From positions 812,472-876,471 of the forward strand of contig KL647300.1 of NCBI GenBank assembly GCA_000727475.1: a stretch of 64,000 nucleotides of DNA. The letters are read 5' to 3'. Shown here piece after piece: positions 48,701-58,676 of this stretch. The notes under the pieces are model-generated. The model worked only from the letters and a program-made list of their open reading frames with translations. It was not told where the DNA came from and ran no database searches. Source of the stretch: Sarcocystis neurona (Eukaryota > Apicomplexa > Conoidasida > Eucoccidiorida > Sarcocystidae). Position 1 is the stretch's first letter. The number at the start of each line of letters is the position of its first letter. The translations under genes and the position numbers were made by a program.

Positions 48701-51700
48701 ACGCATCCAGAAGGCACACGAAAGTAGGACGCAAAGGCTTATGGCCGCCGCGAATTGAAATGCATTCGCGCTTTCTGTACAACGATGGCCGTGTTTTCCC
48801 CCTGTGCGCAAGAGAAACTACACCACCTCGAGAATGTACGTAGCTGCTTTATTCAAGAAAAATCCTTCCCCTGGGTATCCAGCATGTGTCCTGCTCTGTA
48901 CTCGTAGAATTCTCTCGCGTTGTGCTGCTTGTGGACTGCAGGGTCTGCTGCTGCGTCACTTGCAGCTGCAAATGCCTTTTTTCTTTGACAAACTACACCT
49001 TGAAATAACACCTCGGGCGTATGTCTTAAATTTGGAAGAAGACATTGCAGCGCTGCGCGACGATTTTACGCTTACTCAAGCGGAGTGTGTTTTAAAGCTC
49101 TTTCTTCTCAGCTTCTGCGTCCAACAAGCGAAACGTCAGGTCGCTCTAAGCAATTTGCCTAGCAACGGCGGAGATGGTCACCACGTTCTGGAAGACCCCT
49201 GTAATAACGCTGGTGCATGCCGAAGTTCTCGTTTCCCTGAACTACCTCCTGCGTTCCTCGCTTCAGCCGATGACGTCTCGCCGCTAGCTCATAGATTGCG
49301 CCCTATCTCCATGGAAGGGGTAGCGCAAACAACAGCGGCACCTGGCACAGCGACTCTCGAGGCTGCAGTTGCACGTGGAGCAACAACTAAAGCTGAGGAT
49401 TTCTCTGCAACACATTTCGGTGCCACGCCAGTGAAATTTCCAGAAGCGCTGCGTGTCCCAGAAAAACCGAAGACATCAAAGCTGCCACAGAGTGGTTTTA
49501 CTGCAGTCCCATCAGGACAGACCGCCACGTCAACAGAGCCCTCTTCGACCTCAGCGAAAAATATGCCCTTCCCTCGAAGCCCGAGGGAAGAACCTCCATA
49601 TTTTGAGGCATCTTTTGCAACACCTCGCTCCCCGCGTGCGGAGAATGTGACGTGCGAGAAGGCCGAACTCTGCACCATAGGCATGAATACTAACGTTACG
49701 ACTCTGGGATTCGAAGAGTGTATGACAGACGCCTTCCAACGAGTCGCTGATTCGAGGTTATCGAAAGGCAGACACACGGTTGCGAAAGGTGAATATTCGC
49801 AGGCTTTACATTTGTGTGAACGCGCCCATTCGCACGATCAGATTGAGACAGAGGATGAAGCTGTCAGCAAACAATTCTTCAATGACCGCAAGAAGGTTAC
49901 CAACAGGGAGGGTGCATTCCTCGGAGAGAAACACTTACTCCGAGAAGAAACGTATTGCACCGCTTCAGAAAACGTACATCCGGAAGTCGCAGAAAGTCCT
50001 CGAGTGGAGAACGCCCAAAGGGGCAGCTTTAGTCCACCTGTTGCGGCGGACGTGGAGTACGATCCCGGCGGGCCTACCAAGAGGGACAGCTGGGTGAGAA
50101 GACTTTTCCAGCAAAACGGAAGTAACAGAATTGAAGAAGCAATGGAACGCTTAGATCCTCGTTCCGTCAAAGCTGCTATTTACGTGACTGCGAGAGCAAG
50201 AGCCCACCAATCAAGGAGTGTGGAGCGTTTTGACTGCCCTTTTGCCAGCGCCGTCGAGCTGCGCCAACTTGAGGCCGTGAGTTCAAACACGCAGGCAGAT
50301 GCACAGTACAAGCGATAGCATCATTGCACCGAACACGTGAAACGTCACTAACTGGGTCCACGCGCAGTGCTGCACAACCCGCATTCAGCCAGTGGAAAAC
50401 ACTGGTACTAAGCTGGATCGTTGCGCGCGGAGAACTAGGACGGGCGGAGAAGACGGAAAGAAGGATCGCAGCAACAACCGCAGTACGCAGCCACAGAATT
50501 ATAAGCCATTTTAGCAACAGCAGAAGCACGCAGAGGAGTAGTGCAGTGAGCGCATCAAACAAGAGTCGTAGATCCAATGATATAGCCGCACAAAAGTCGC
50601 CAGTGGCAGGGGCCATGCCAGCGAAACAAGACTCACACCATCCAGAGTAGCAGCGGCTGTAGTAGAGAAAAACGACCCTAACGTCGACCACAGCAGTACG
50701 GCTACTGCCAAAAGTGTACCTCCTGCTTTGAAGAGAGCAAAGGTAAACGACCCTAATGTCGACCAGAGCAGTACGGCTACTGCCAAAACTGTACCTCCTG
50801 CTTTGAAGAGAGCAACAGCGATAGTGGCGAAGACGTCTGCAACGAATCAACGAATGTTAGCATTCCTGCAGTGAGCTGAAGGAGTGTTAAACAGAAGCTG
50901 CATTATGTAGCGCACGAAAACGTAAAGACCATACCTTAGGGCTTGGTTTCCGCAGCGCCAGACTCTGCCTATTTGCACAGTTGAGCGCAACTCCGCTACC
51001 GTCCCTCACAAATAGAATGTTTCACCTGCAGCGACCCCTTATGTTGCAGACGACTTGCCAGCACCGGTCTGGGATACTCTCAGTCCCTGGCCGAAATATC
51101 ACACGTGACACAGAATTGAATTCTGGATGGCTTGGTGTCACCTTCATGTATAATTCCTGAAAAAACAGATTGGTGTACGTAGCTAGGCACTTGTATAAGC
51201 GCTTTTGCACGTTAGGACGTACAGGCAACCATTTTCGCATATATACGTCCAACGATGTCAGACGCGCACACGGAGCATTTAGGGTTTGAACAAGAAATTT
51301 GGTACAGGTGTTCTATGAACACGGTAATTTCCACTAGCGCGCAGCATACATGAAATGTATAAAGTAGGGAACGTCCTCCCGTATAGCTTCACATAGCCAT
51401 AACCCTACGTGTACGTTCGCAGGCCGAGCCTTAGAGTAGGGTGGAAAGTTTCAGACATGTCTGCACAGTTACACGCATGCACGTTACGTCCCGACGCGGT
51501 CACAAGGGCGCGTGACCCGCGTTTACAACCTGAGGCAACGTGGTCTGTGTCCCACGAAAAGAAACCTGCACGTACATAGTCTCACCATGGATAAAACCGG
51601 CGAAGCGCCATCTCTTGTGCGTGGGCGACACGCAGCGGAGAAGGAAAGATTTTTCCACTCAGGTGCTGTGAACCAGCTTCTGCTTTGCCATGCAGGCTCC

Positions 51701-54700
51701 CCTGCGTTTGCTGTCAGCGTTGGACATGAGCGAGGCTGACCACGTGATTACTGAAATTCTTCCGGAAATCCTGCGTGCTCCGGAAAGCGTAACAATGCAC
51801 CGTTCGGGAGAGAGGGAGAAGAAGACTTCTTCTCAAGCTCACAAGCAACAGCAAGATTGCGGGGAAACCCACCAAACGCAGCAGCAGGACGCAGTAAGCA
51901 CACACAGTCATCAACAGCTAGTGCGAGCTCTACAAGAGCCAGACACGCAGCAGCTGCGACATCTACAACGCTTTCAAGAAAAAGTGCTACAGGAATCCTC
52001 GGTCACAGGAGTGGAAAAGGTGGACTTTCACTCCTGTCTTGGCAAGAAGACAGAAGAAAATGAGGCTTCCATGTGCTTCCGCTACCACGACACACATCCA
52101 CCTCCTGTGGAGTTGGAGCAAAATGCCCAAACAGGGAAGGTCAACGGGGAGCTCGAAAGTAGAAGAGAGAAGGGGGCAGACGTGGGAAGACCGGAACGAG
52201 AGAAACGACTCTTCAAGGGAAAAGACGATGGGACACTAACTGAATTTGCGGGGGCCCGTAGAAGGGAATCGACGAACCTCGAAGAGCCAGATGGAGGCGA
52301 TGGCGGCAGAGAAACAGTAGTTTATTTGGACGAAGTAGCCGAAGAGGTAGGCGGTGAGGCAAAAACACAGCGAAGGCCACTTAAGAGAGCAGAGTCCTAC
52401 TCGAGGCAAAAACTTCGCTCGCAAAACAGCCTTGCAGCTCCTAGGCTTGTTGACGTGCCCGCACTGGTGAAAGAGGCTGCGGGCGCGCTGGCCTGGCTCC
52501 GCAGCAGGCAACCGAGTTTGTCACAATTTTTCGTGAACGGTAAGGCATACAACTGATATATGAGGTTGCTGCTTTGACCCGCACATGCGGACACATAATT
52601 ACTTTTACTGCACGCAAAAACTCCTTTTCCGCTGCACAGTTGCAAACCCCTTTTTGCTAGGCAGTGCATCTGCAGTTCCATTTATCGAGGCGTATAGACA
52701 CACTTTTGTATGCACACTCGAGGTTTTGAAAAAAAGTGTACGCGTCACACGCCGTTCTCTGTATGGATCTATCTCTGGCTGCATCGCTGCTTCACTGCTG
52801 GTCTGCGTATACACGCTGCACGTCCTTCTCTGTATAGATCCGTCTCTGGCGACATCGGTGCTCCACTGCTGTTTTGGGTCGCACGTCCTCCTCTGTGTAG
52901 ATCTGTGTCTGGCTGCATCGGTACTCCACTGCTGTTCTGCATATACGCATCACAAGTCTTTCTCTGTGTAGGTCTGTCTCTGGCGGCATCGGTGCTCCAC
53001 TGCTGTTTTGTGTCGCACGTCCTTCTCTGTATGGATCTGTGTCTGGCTGCCTCGGTACCCCACTGCTGTTATGCGTTTACGCATCGCACGTCCTTCTCTG
53101 TATGGATCTGTGTCTGACTGCCTCGGTACTCCACTGCTGTTCTGCGTATACACATTGCAAGTCCCTCTCTGTATAGATCCGTCTCTGGCTGCACCGGTGC
53201 TCCACTGCTTCCTTCATGTACACGTGTCGCACGTACGTTTCTGTATAGGTCTGTCTCTGGCTACGTCAGTGCTCTACTGGTGTATTCTTGAGTGTTTTAC
53301 ATTGAGGCGCTACACCGTGTACACATCCGGGTAATCTAGGGTGGACGAACAAATGGATCTTAAAATCTGCGGACGGACGTGGAAGGCAGTTCCAGTGCGT
53401 GCACGATCGCCTGGCGGATGTGGAGAAAACGGTGCGCCAGAAATACGGACCGCAACTGCTTGCTCAAAAGTTCGTCGAAGCGCCACTACTGCTCCAAGGG
53501 CGCCCAGTCACTCTGCGCCAGTGGGTGCTCGTCACATGCTGGAATCCTCTCACGGGTATGTGGCAGTGTACGGATTACAGGCGTCTTGAGCTGAGGTCTC
53601 TGCCAAAGTGCCAGTAGCGATGCTCGGAACTCATGCGCACTCGTGTGCTCGCAGCTGACTGGGAAACTCATACGCAGCTGGTTCTACTGGGTATATTCTA
53701 TGCATGCCGGAGCTGTACGGAGCAAAAATAGCCATATGCGTCGCCAAACCAGGAGCGATACAGAGACGTTGTGCAGGTTAGTTGAGGCATCGAGAACTTT
53801 TTACCGTCAACCACTTTAGCGATGCAAAACTGACTTGATTTGTGTGTCTCTTCCACGTGCGCTGTTAAAGCGCTGGGGGTGCAACGTCGTAAACACTGCT
53901 GAAAGTGGGGATCTGGCAGTAGTAATCCACCGCATGCCCGTGGGCGTGTACGCCGCAAAAAAGACTAAGGCTAGGAAGTCTTTTTTTTTTGCCGTCGAAC
54001 TTTTGCCCATATATTTCACGCACCCTGTCACCCTACGGCAGGTGCCACAGTGGACTGTCACATGGCGGACTCCCCGTCAAGGCATTCTCACGTATCGTGC
54101 ACGACAGAGCTTGCCTTTTCCCAGTTTCTATAGCGTTCGCACTCTGCCGGCGCAGGCCGGAAGCCTTCTGGAACGCTGCAGCGTGTATATCGGTTTCGCT
54201 CGTCCGCCGTACGCAACACATCCCCTGCTCTGTGTGCAGTACGCCCTCCGTTCTCCAGCCGTTTTGGACAAAGAAAGAATACCTTTGGCTAAATCTACAG
54301 ATGGGTACCTCTCCGACTGTCCTATGCAGCGCTAGTAACCTACGTAATAGGTCTGCTGTTCAAATGCATAGAAAGTGACCACGCCTGTGATAAGCTTCCA
54401 GATCATTAGTGCTGCATAGAAGTATGCCGTGTAGTGTTGAGAATCTTGTGGTAGACACATACTACTCGTCAAACTGCTTCTTGGGGAAGGACCACTTTTA
54501 AAATGGAGCACCAAAAATATCTAAGTCAGTGTTTTACTTGGTTATCCAATTTAAGGCTGTTTTCATGCACAGCCAATCTTTACGTCTGAGATTTTGTGTA
54601 GGAGTTTTCACGCCTCACACAAGCATAGTTGTGCACGGACTGACCGATGAGGGCCAGGGAAGCAGCTGGTCTTGCACCAATTCGCTCTAAGGTTTATAAT

Positions 54701-57613
54701 GTAACCCAAATACCGTAGGCGGGGAGGTCTCACAATCGGGATATACAGCCTTTATTCTTCCCCGTGAAGGTCGCGTACCCATTTTTCTACATCATAGTCA
54801 CTGTCGAGGCTTATGTTCTCTAACTGCAGATGCTCTTCTTGACGCCTTTCGGCTTGTAGAGTTCTGCTGTACGAAAAGGTGAAGCGGAGAGAGAGTTTGC
54901 CCGTACGCTATTCTTCGGATATAGGTGTAGATACGTATTTCTGCCTGTGCGTACGGATCCGCGCACAAGCACACAGGTGTACGTCAGTGGTTGTCCACGT
55001 TGCTGCCTGTTCCCAAGAGGCGGCATCTGACGTTTGACCGATTATACAGACTTTCGTACTGCGTCATCACTTGTGGCGGCTCCACCAGCTGCGCCTGCCC
55101 TCCTGCACTTTATTTTCTGCTTCCTCACTTCGCTGCGCCTAGCTCTGTTACGCCGAATGGCTCGTGTCCTCCAACGCTGCTGTCCTTACCCTGCATTTTG
55201 AATCTTGCTCTGATTTTCTTCTTCGCCTGTGACTTATTTCAGTTTGGACATATCGGAAGAACCTGATGCGCTTTACCGGAGGTCCAGAGGGTGCCTCCGG
55301 CAATCCATGCGCCTGCGGGGAGGCAATAAACTCGTGAGGATGTTTGTCGACTAGTTCCAGTAGTGCAGCCCCAACAGCATCACCATGCAGAAAAAAGTAA
55401 ATTTCTGCAATATGCCTGGCAGTGCAAGTATTTTGATAGGCTACTCAAAGGCGACACTTGCTGTGACCACACCCTTACGCGGCTGTAATTAAATTGGTGT
55501 AACGAAATAGTACACCCACACATCGACCTGGCATTTAGTTACTACGATTGCTGATAGTGGTCGTAGTAATAGTACCAAAAGGAGTGCGAGTCGGTGTGTA
55601 CTAATGGAAGGCATTATTTGTGTCGTTCGTCTCAGAAGTAGTTGTTGTGGTAATACTTGCAGTACCAGTAGAGGCTGTGCTGGAAGGAGGCTCCCACATA
55701 CGATGGATGAATGGAATGTAGTGGATCACCAAGCATTTGAAGCCGCTGAACGCCCATCAGAAGAAGCCTGCAGTTCGCTAAACTAGGAATAGCTGTCCAG
55801 GCGACTAAGTTGGTACCCCAAACCTTGAGACGCTCTACTGTAAATTGCATCAACGTGGATACAGCAACGCTGGAATTCTACGACACTATTCGTCGACTGG
55901 TTGAAACAGCATCACTCGACGGTGACGGCCTGATTTCATACTGCGATTGGTACAGAATCAATTGTAGAGGGGGTGTAGCGCGCTGATTTGACTTTGCGAT
56001 TGAGACAGTATTGATAGTTGACGTAGTGGCAGTAGATCGACCGACGAGAAGATATGGCATTGACAGGGAGGATTGATGTGTGCTTTTGACAGTCTACTGT
56101 CTGCAAAAGCGTCACTCTAGCTGCATCTGTTGTTGTAGTTTTATTGTACAATAACCTTCACCCGCAGCAATTTTTGTCGGACGCATTCTCCAATTTGTTA
56201 CTTTGTCTTCCGTTGGAGCTGTCCTGTCAACGGAGATTTCGTACAGGCAAGAATTGCACGGCATCGACAACCTCTGTAGGGCTTGCAGTTGGTGTCATCA
56301 CATATGCCAGAGCGGCGCGTTATTTATTGCTCTCATGCACCACTTATTCCTCTGCTGTATTCGCCCGACCTTTTTTGATGGTACTCTTAGCTCTAGGGAC
56401 GCACCCTGGAGTGAGTTGATCAAATTTCCCCTGCATATTCTGGTTGTGAAAACGGGGTATTTCCTGTTGCGACTCCTTCTTTGTACGCAGTGTGTCGCGC
56501 CGTAACTCATTTCAACAAGGGTCGCTGTTCACGTGTCGTGAACACGATTCTAACAGCAGCAACAGCAGGGACGCGGACTGTGTCCACCAGCCAGATTGCG
56601 CTGCACCGGAGGTAGGAGATTTCCTAGCTGCAGTGAATCTATGTTCTCTCAAAAACTACTCAGTCGCTTTTCCAAGTCCTCTGGAGGGTTCACTTTCAGG
56701 AGGTTTTCAAGCACTAGCAAAGGGTGACTCGGATACGAAGTTTGTGATTAACACTGCAAGTACGCTTGTCAATTCCACTTGTAAGCAGAAGCACGAATTC
56801 ACGAAGCTAGCGGAGCTGCATGGCGTGAACAAGGCTCCTGCAGGAACTGTGTATGACACTGGCTGTATGCCTTGTCTCCAGTGCGTCCCCGCTCCTTTAT
56901 TCGCCTCGCTGTGTTTTTTGCCGGCGGCGCTTATCCCGCCGGACGTTGGCGTTCCGGCACCCACCGGACTTGCGCTCCCACGAAAAGCAGTCCGACAAAA
57001 CTGTACCTGTGTTTTTTCAAGCTCGTACTGCACCTACACATATATATATATATGTATATACGTATGTAAACGCGTGCGTATCCGCGGTGGCGTGGGCAAA
57101 ATACGCAGGTTCGACGTTTTTATGAGGGGGTCGAGTACATTTAGCTTCCTTTCCTGATGTATCTTCAATGAAGCTGGAACGGCCCACTTGCAGTAGAGTG
57201 AACTGGTCACATTTTACACGCGTTCACACTTTCAACAATACCTGATTAGTACATGTTCCGCTGCTGCAAATTTGTGCCTTGTGGAGGAATCCGTGTGTCA
57301 CCTTATGTGTTAGGGCTCGACATTCGCTCGTTGGTCCGTCAGTCTGCGCGACTGGATGGAAGAGATTTTCGGCGAAGACCTGTGGCAAACGATTTTGTAC
57401 CCCCAAATAAAGTGCACCATCGCCGAAGTTTGCAAATGCGTCCAGCAGGAAGTTGTTGGGCGGAACAGTTCTCACGAGCTTTTCAGCTTTGACTTTATCA
57501 TTGATGCCACAATGAAACCGTGGCTGTTAGACGTGGGCCGGTGTCCCGAATTCGGAACAGTTTCGTCAAACGTACGCACAAACACACAGTTTCACAGCCC
57601 TTGCGTGAAATAG
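45710..57613 (+). CDS. Tubulin tyrosine ligase-like protein (TTLL3/TTLL8-type), possibly inactive
   Basis: TTLL enzymes ligate amino acids to tubulin; the TTLL3/8 clade glycylates axonemal tubulin. Exons: 45710-45761 (IFSGICPPALKEALRKRG), 46561-46962 (WEENPDGLSSFFHLRW), about 48960-50276 (YVLNLEEDIAALRDDF), pieces at about 50515-50877, about 51696-52539, 53340-53613 (NKWILKSADGRGRQF; FVEAPLLLQG; VTLRQWVLVTCWNPLT), 56491-56848, and 57314-57613 (WQTILYPQIK; ELFSFDFIIDATMKPWLLDV). These match, in order, the RGW/FDLRW region, the ADxxFFPRxY-type region and the ATP-grasp core of TTLL3/8. Junctions 45761/46561, 52539/53340, 53613/56491 and 56848/57314 agree in phase. Active-site positions differ: FDxR is VTLR, TDWNPL is TCWNPL, and the metal-binding ExN is DVG. 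Long disordered inserts enlarge it. First exon(s) and the 46962-48960 link are missing; 57571 may be a donor to a further exon. Confidence 0.8.
47244..47450. repeat. Cluster of three perfect hairpins
   Basis: CGGAAGCA (47244-47251) pairs with TGCTTCCG (47257-47264) over a 5-nt loop. TACAGCTGTGCT (47268-47279) pairs with AGCACAGCTGTA (47282-47293) over 2 nt. AGCCTGC (47431-47437) pairs with GCAGGCT (47444-47450). They lie in a gap between confident TTLL exons (46962 to about 48960), where one exon is expected but was not found. Confidence 0.7.
48426..48640 (+). pseudogene. Extra, diverged copy of a TTLL internal exon
   Basis: KYVLNLEADIAAPGDDFTLG then QAECVLNLFF at about 48434-48525 closely repeats AYVLNLEEDIAALRDDFTLT then QAECVLKLFL at 49018-49107. 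Nucleotide similarity starts at about 48422 (AACACCCCG against AACACCTCG) and fades after about 48540. The copy stays open from just after a TGA near 48392 to a TGA near 48611, ending GHVRLIVPLHT. It has no clear acceptor of its own. It is probably a dead duplicate exon; a mutually exclusive alternative exon is less likely. Confidence 0.75.
50674..50822 (+). repeat. Two-copy tandem repeat, 75-nt period, coding in phase
   Basis: CGACCCTAACGTCGACCACA through CTTTGAAGAGAGCAA is repeated with about six changes. In the plus frame it encodes two 25-residue units (NDPNVDHSSTATAKSVPPAL, then KRA; second copy NDPNVDQSSTATAKTVPPAL). The stretch ends at TTCCTGCA|GTGAGC (50877), a strong donor, so it is probably an exon of the TTLL gene's disordered region. 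The minus-strand reading is a shadow. Confidence 0.7.
52540..53339. other. 800-nt TTLL intron filled by a minisatellite
   Basis: Donor AACG|GTAAGG at 52540 and acceptor TAATCTAG at 53339; both flanks are phase 1 and rejoin a motif that is continuous in the TTLL family. It contains the 52757-53282 array. Frames through the array stay open for 100-130 codons by chance of the repeat and should not be called genes. Confidence 0.7.
52757..53282. repeat. Minisatellite, about 7.5 copies with 71- and 63-nt units
   Basis: The unit begins CTCTGTATGGATCTGTCTCT then GGCTGCATCGGTGCTCCACT and GCTGTT. It continues either as TGCGTATACGCATCGCACGTCCTT (71 nt) or as a version shortened by 8 nt (TGTGTCGCACGTCCTT, 63 nt). 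Unit order is 71, 63, 71, 63, 71, 71, about 73, then a truncated copy. The first four units form two 134-nt dimers, implying duplication of a dimer. Confidence 0.9.
53614..56490. other. Large TTLL intron with possible decayed duplicate
   Basis: It has no confident exon. At 54027-54075 the plus strand reads HPVTLRQVPQWTVTW, resembling RPVTLRQWVLVTCW of the real exon at 53501-53542 (nucleotides CCAGTCACTCTGCGCCAG against CCTGTCACCCTACGGCAG). A hairpin CCGGAGG/CCTCCGG lies at 55276-55300. The remainder is unremarkable. Confidence 0.45.
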
Positions 57614-58676
57614 CAGTGACATGCAGGGATCAGCCAACTGAATTGGGCAAAAAGAATAATGCAGCAGCAGGAGCCCACGTAGTCACAGAGACTCGTCTTA
57701 CCATTGACCTGTAGCATTTGCAGTAGTGACAATACTAAGTGTTTTAATGGTGTTCGTGCATCCCGTCACGACCAAATAACGCAGATGCTCAGAAGAGGGC
57801 AAGCAGTATTTTTCGAGATGCCAGAACCGTCATAAGACTACGCGGGCACCCACGTAGTCTAAGTGGAACCCCTCGCATTCACGAGTTCTTCTTCTCTCCT
57901 TTGCCACATACCTACTGGTAGACAGCAACCACTAATAGTGACCGTTCTATTGATATTGACCGCAACCACGAACAAACAATTGTGTTTTGTGGGGCAGTGA
58001 GAGCGCTAGTTTGGCAGGGTATGTCGGTTTTCACTGAACTCCCAAGTCCACCGATGCGGGCATGCCGAACTACCAGCCATTATATGCGAACGCGAACTCG
58101 AGGCAACTACGCGTGTGGCAGGTTGATCCCGAGGGAGACCCGAGTCGCAGACGAGCTTGAGAAACAGCGTAGACAGTGCAGTCCTACCTGCAAGCACGAG
58201 GGTGCCCGCAGTCGGTCACCGCACGGCCGTCAGACTCTGATGTCGTCCAAAGATGGTTTCGAGTGAGAGACCTTTGTGACCGTTCGCATACTTCTACAGA
58301 ACCACGGATGACAGGATAGCCGTATTAGTGGTTCAGACTGCCAGAGAGGTTCGACTGCTGAAATAGACTCTGCGGATTGATGCAGAGTCGAGCGTCGCCA
58401 CACTCCGACGTTCCCTCACGTTACCTTGATGCTCCAAGCATGCTACTTCTGAGTGGGGACCATCCAAGCACGCTAGTGTTGAGAACAAAGCATCGTGGGG
58501 CAAAGCGCTGAAGTGTTCTCGACACTGTCTTTGGCGTGGCGTGTCTCTTTGTGTTAAGCAGTGCGAATCATATTCCAGGGGCAAAGCATCTTTCTGAGGT
58601 ACTTGTACGTAAGAGAGAGCATTTTTGGCGTGTTGTGCGCTTTTCGGTACTGCTTATCGCTTGTCTGCCACCGCAG
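57614..58676. other. Spacer between the TTLL gene and the small-exon gene
   Basis: It contains a perfect 8-bp inverted repeat, AGACTACG (57835-57842) with CGTAGTCT (57853-57860), and short frames such as 57982-58266 whose composition (MFCGAVRALVWQGMSV) is not persuasive. Upstream exons of the next gene could be present. Confidence 0.4.

Noticed and set aside
50176..50850. Minus-strand ORF of 224 codons with repeated CSLQSRRY units
   Set aside because: Complement of the plus-strand 25-residue repeat and the end of a TTLL exon, which have splice support.
52585..53117. Two plus-strand ORFs across the 52.7-53.3 kb array
   Set aside because: Open only because the minisatellite unit lacks stops in those frames. 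They sit in an intron bounded by good splice sites.
52757..53282. CRISPR-like array
   Set aside because: Units are contiguous minisatellite copies without distinct spacers, in a eukaryotic intron.
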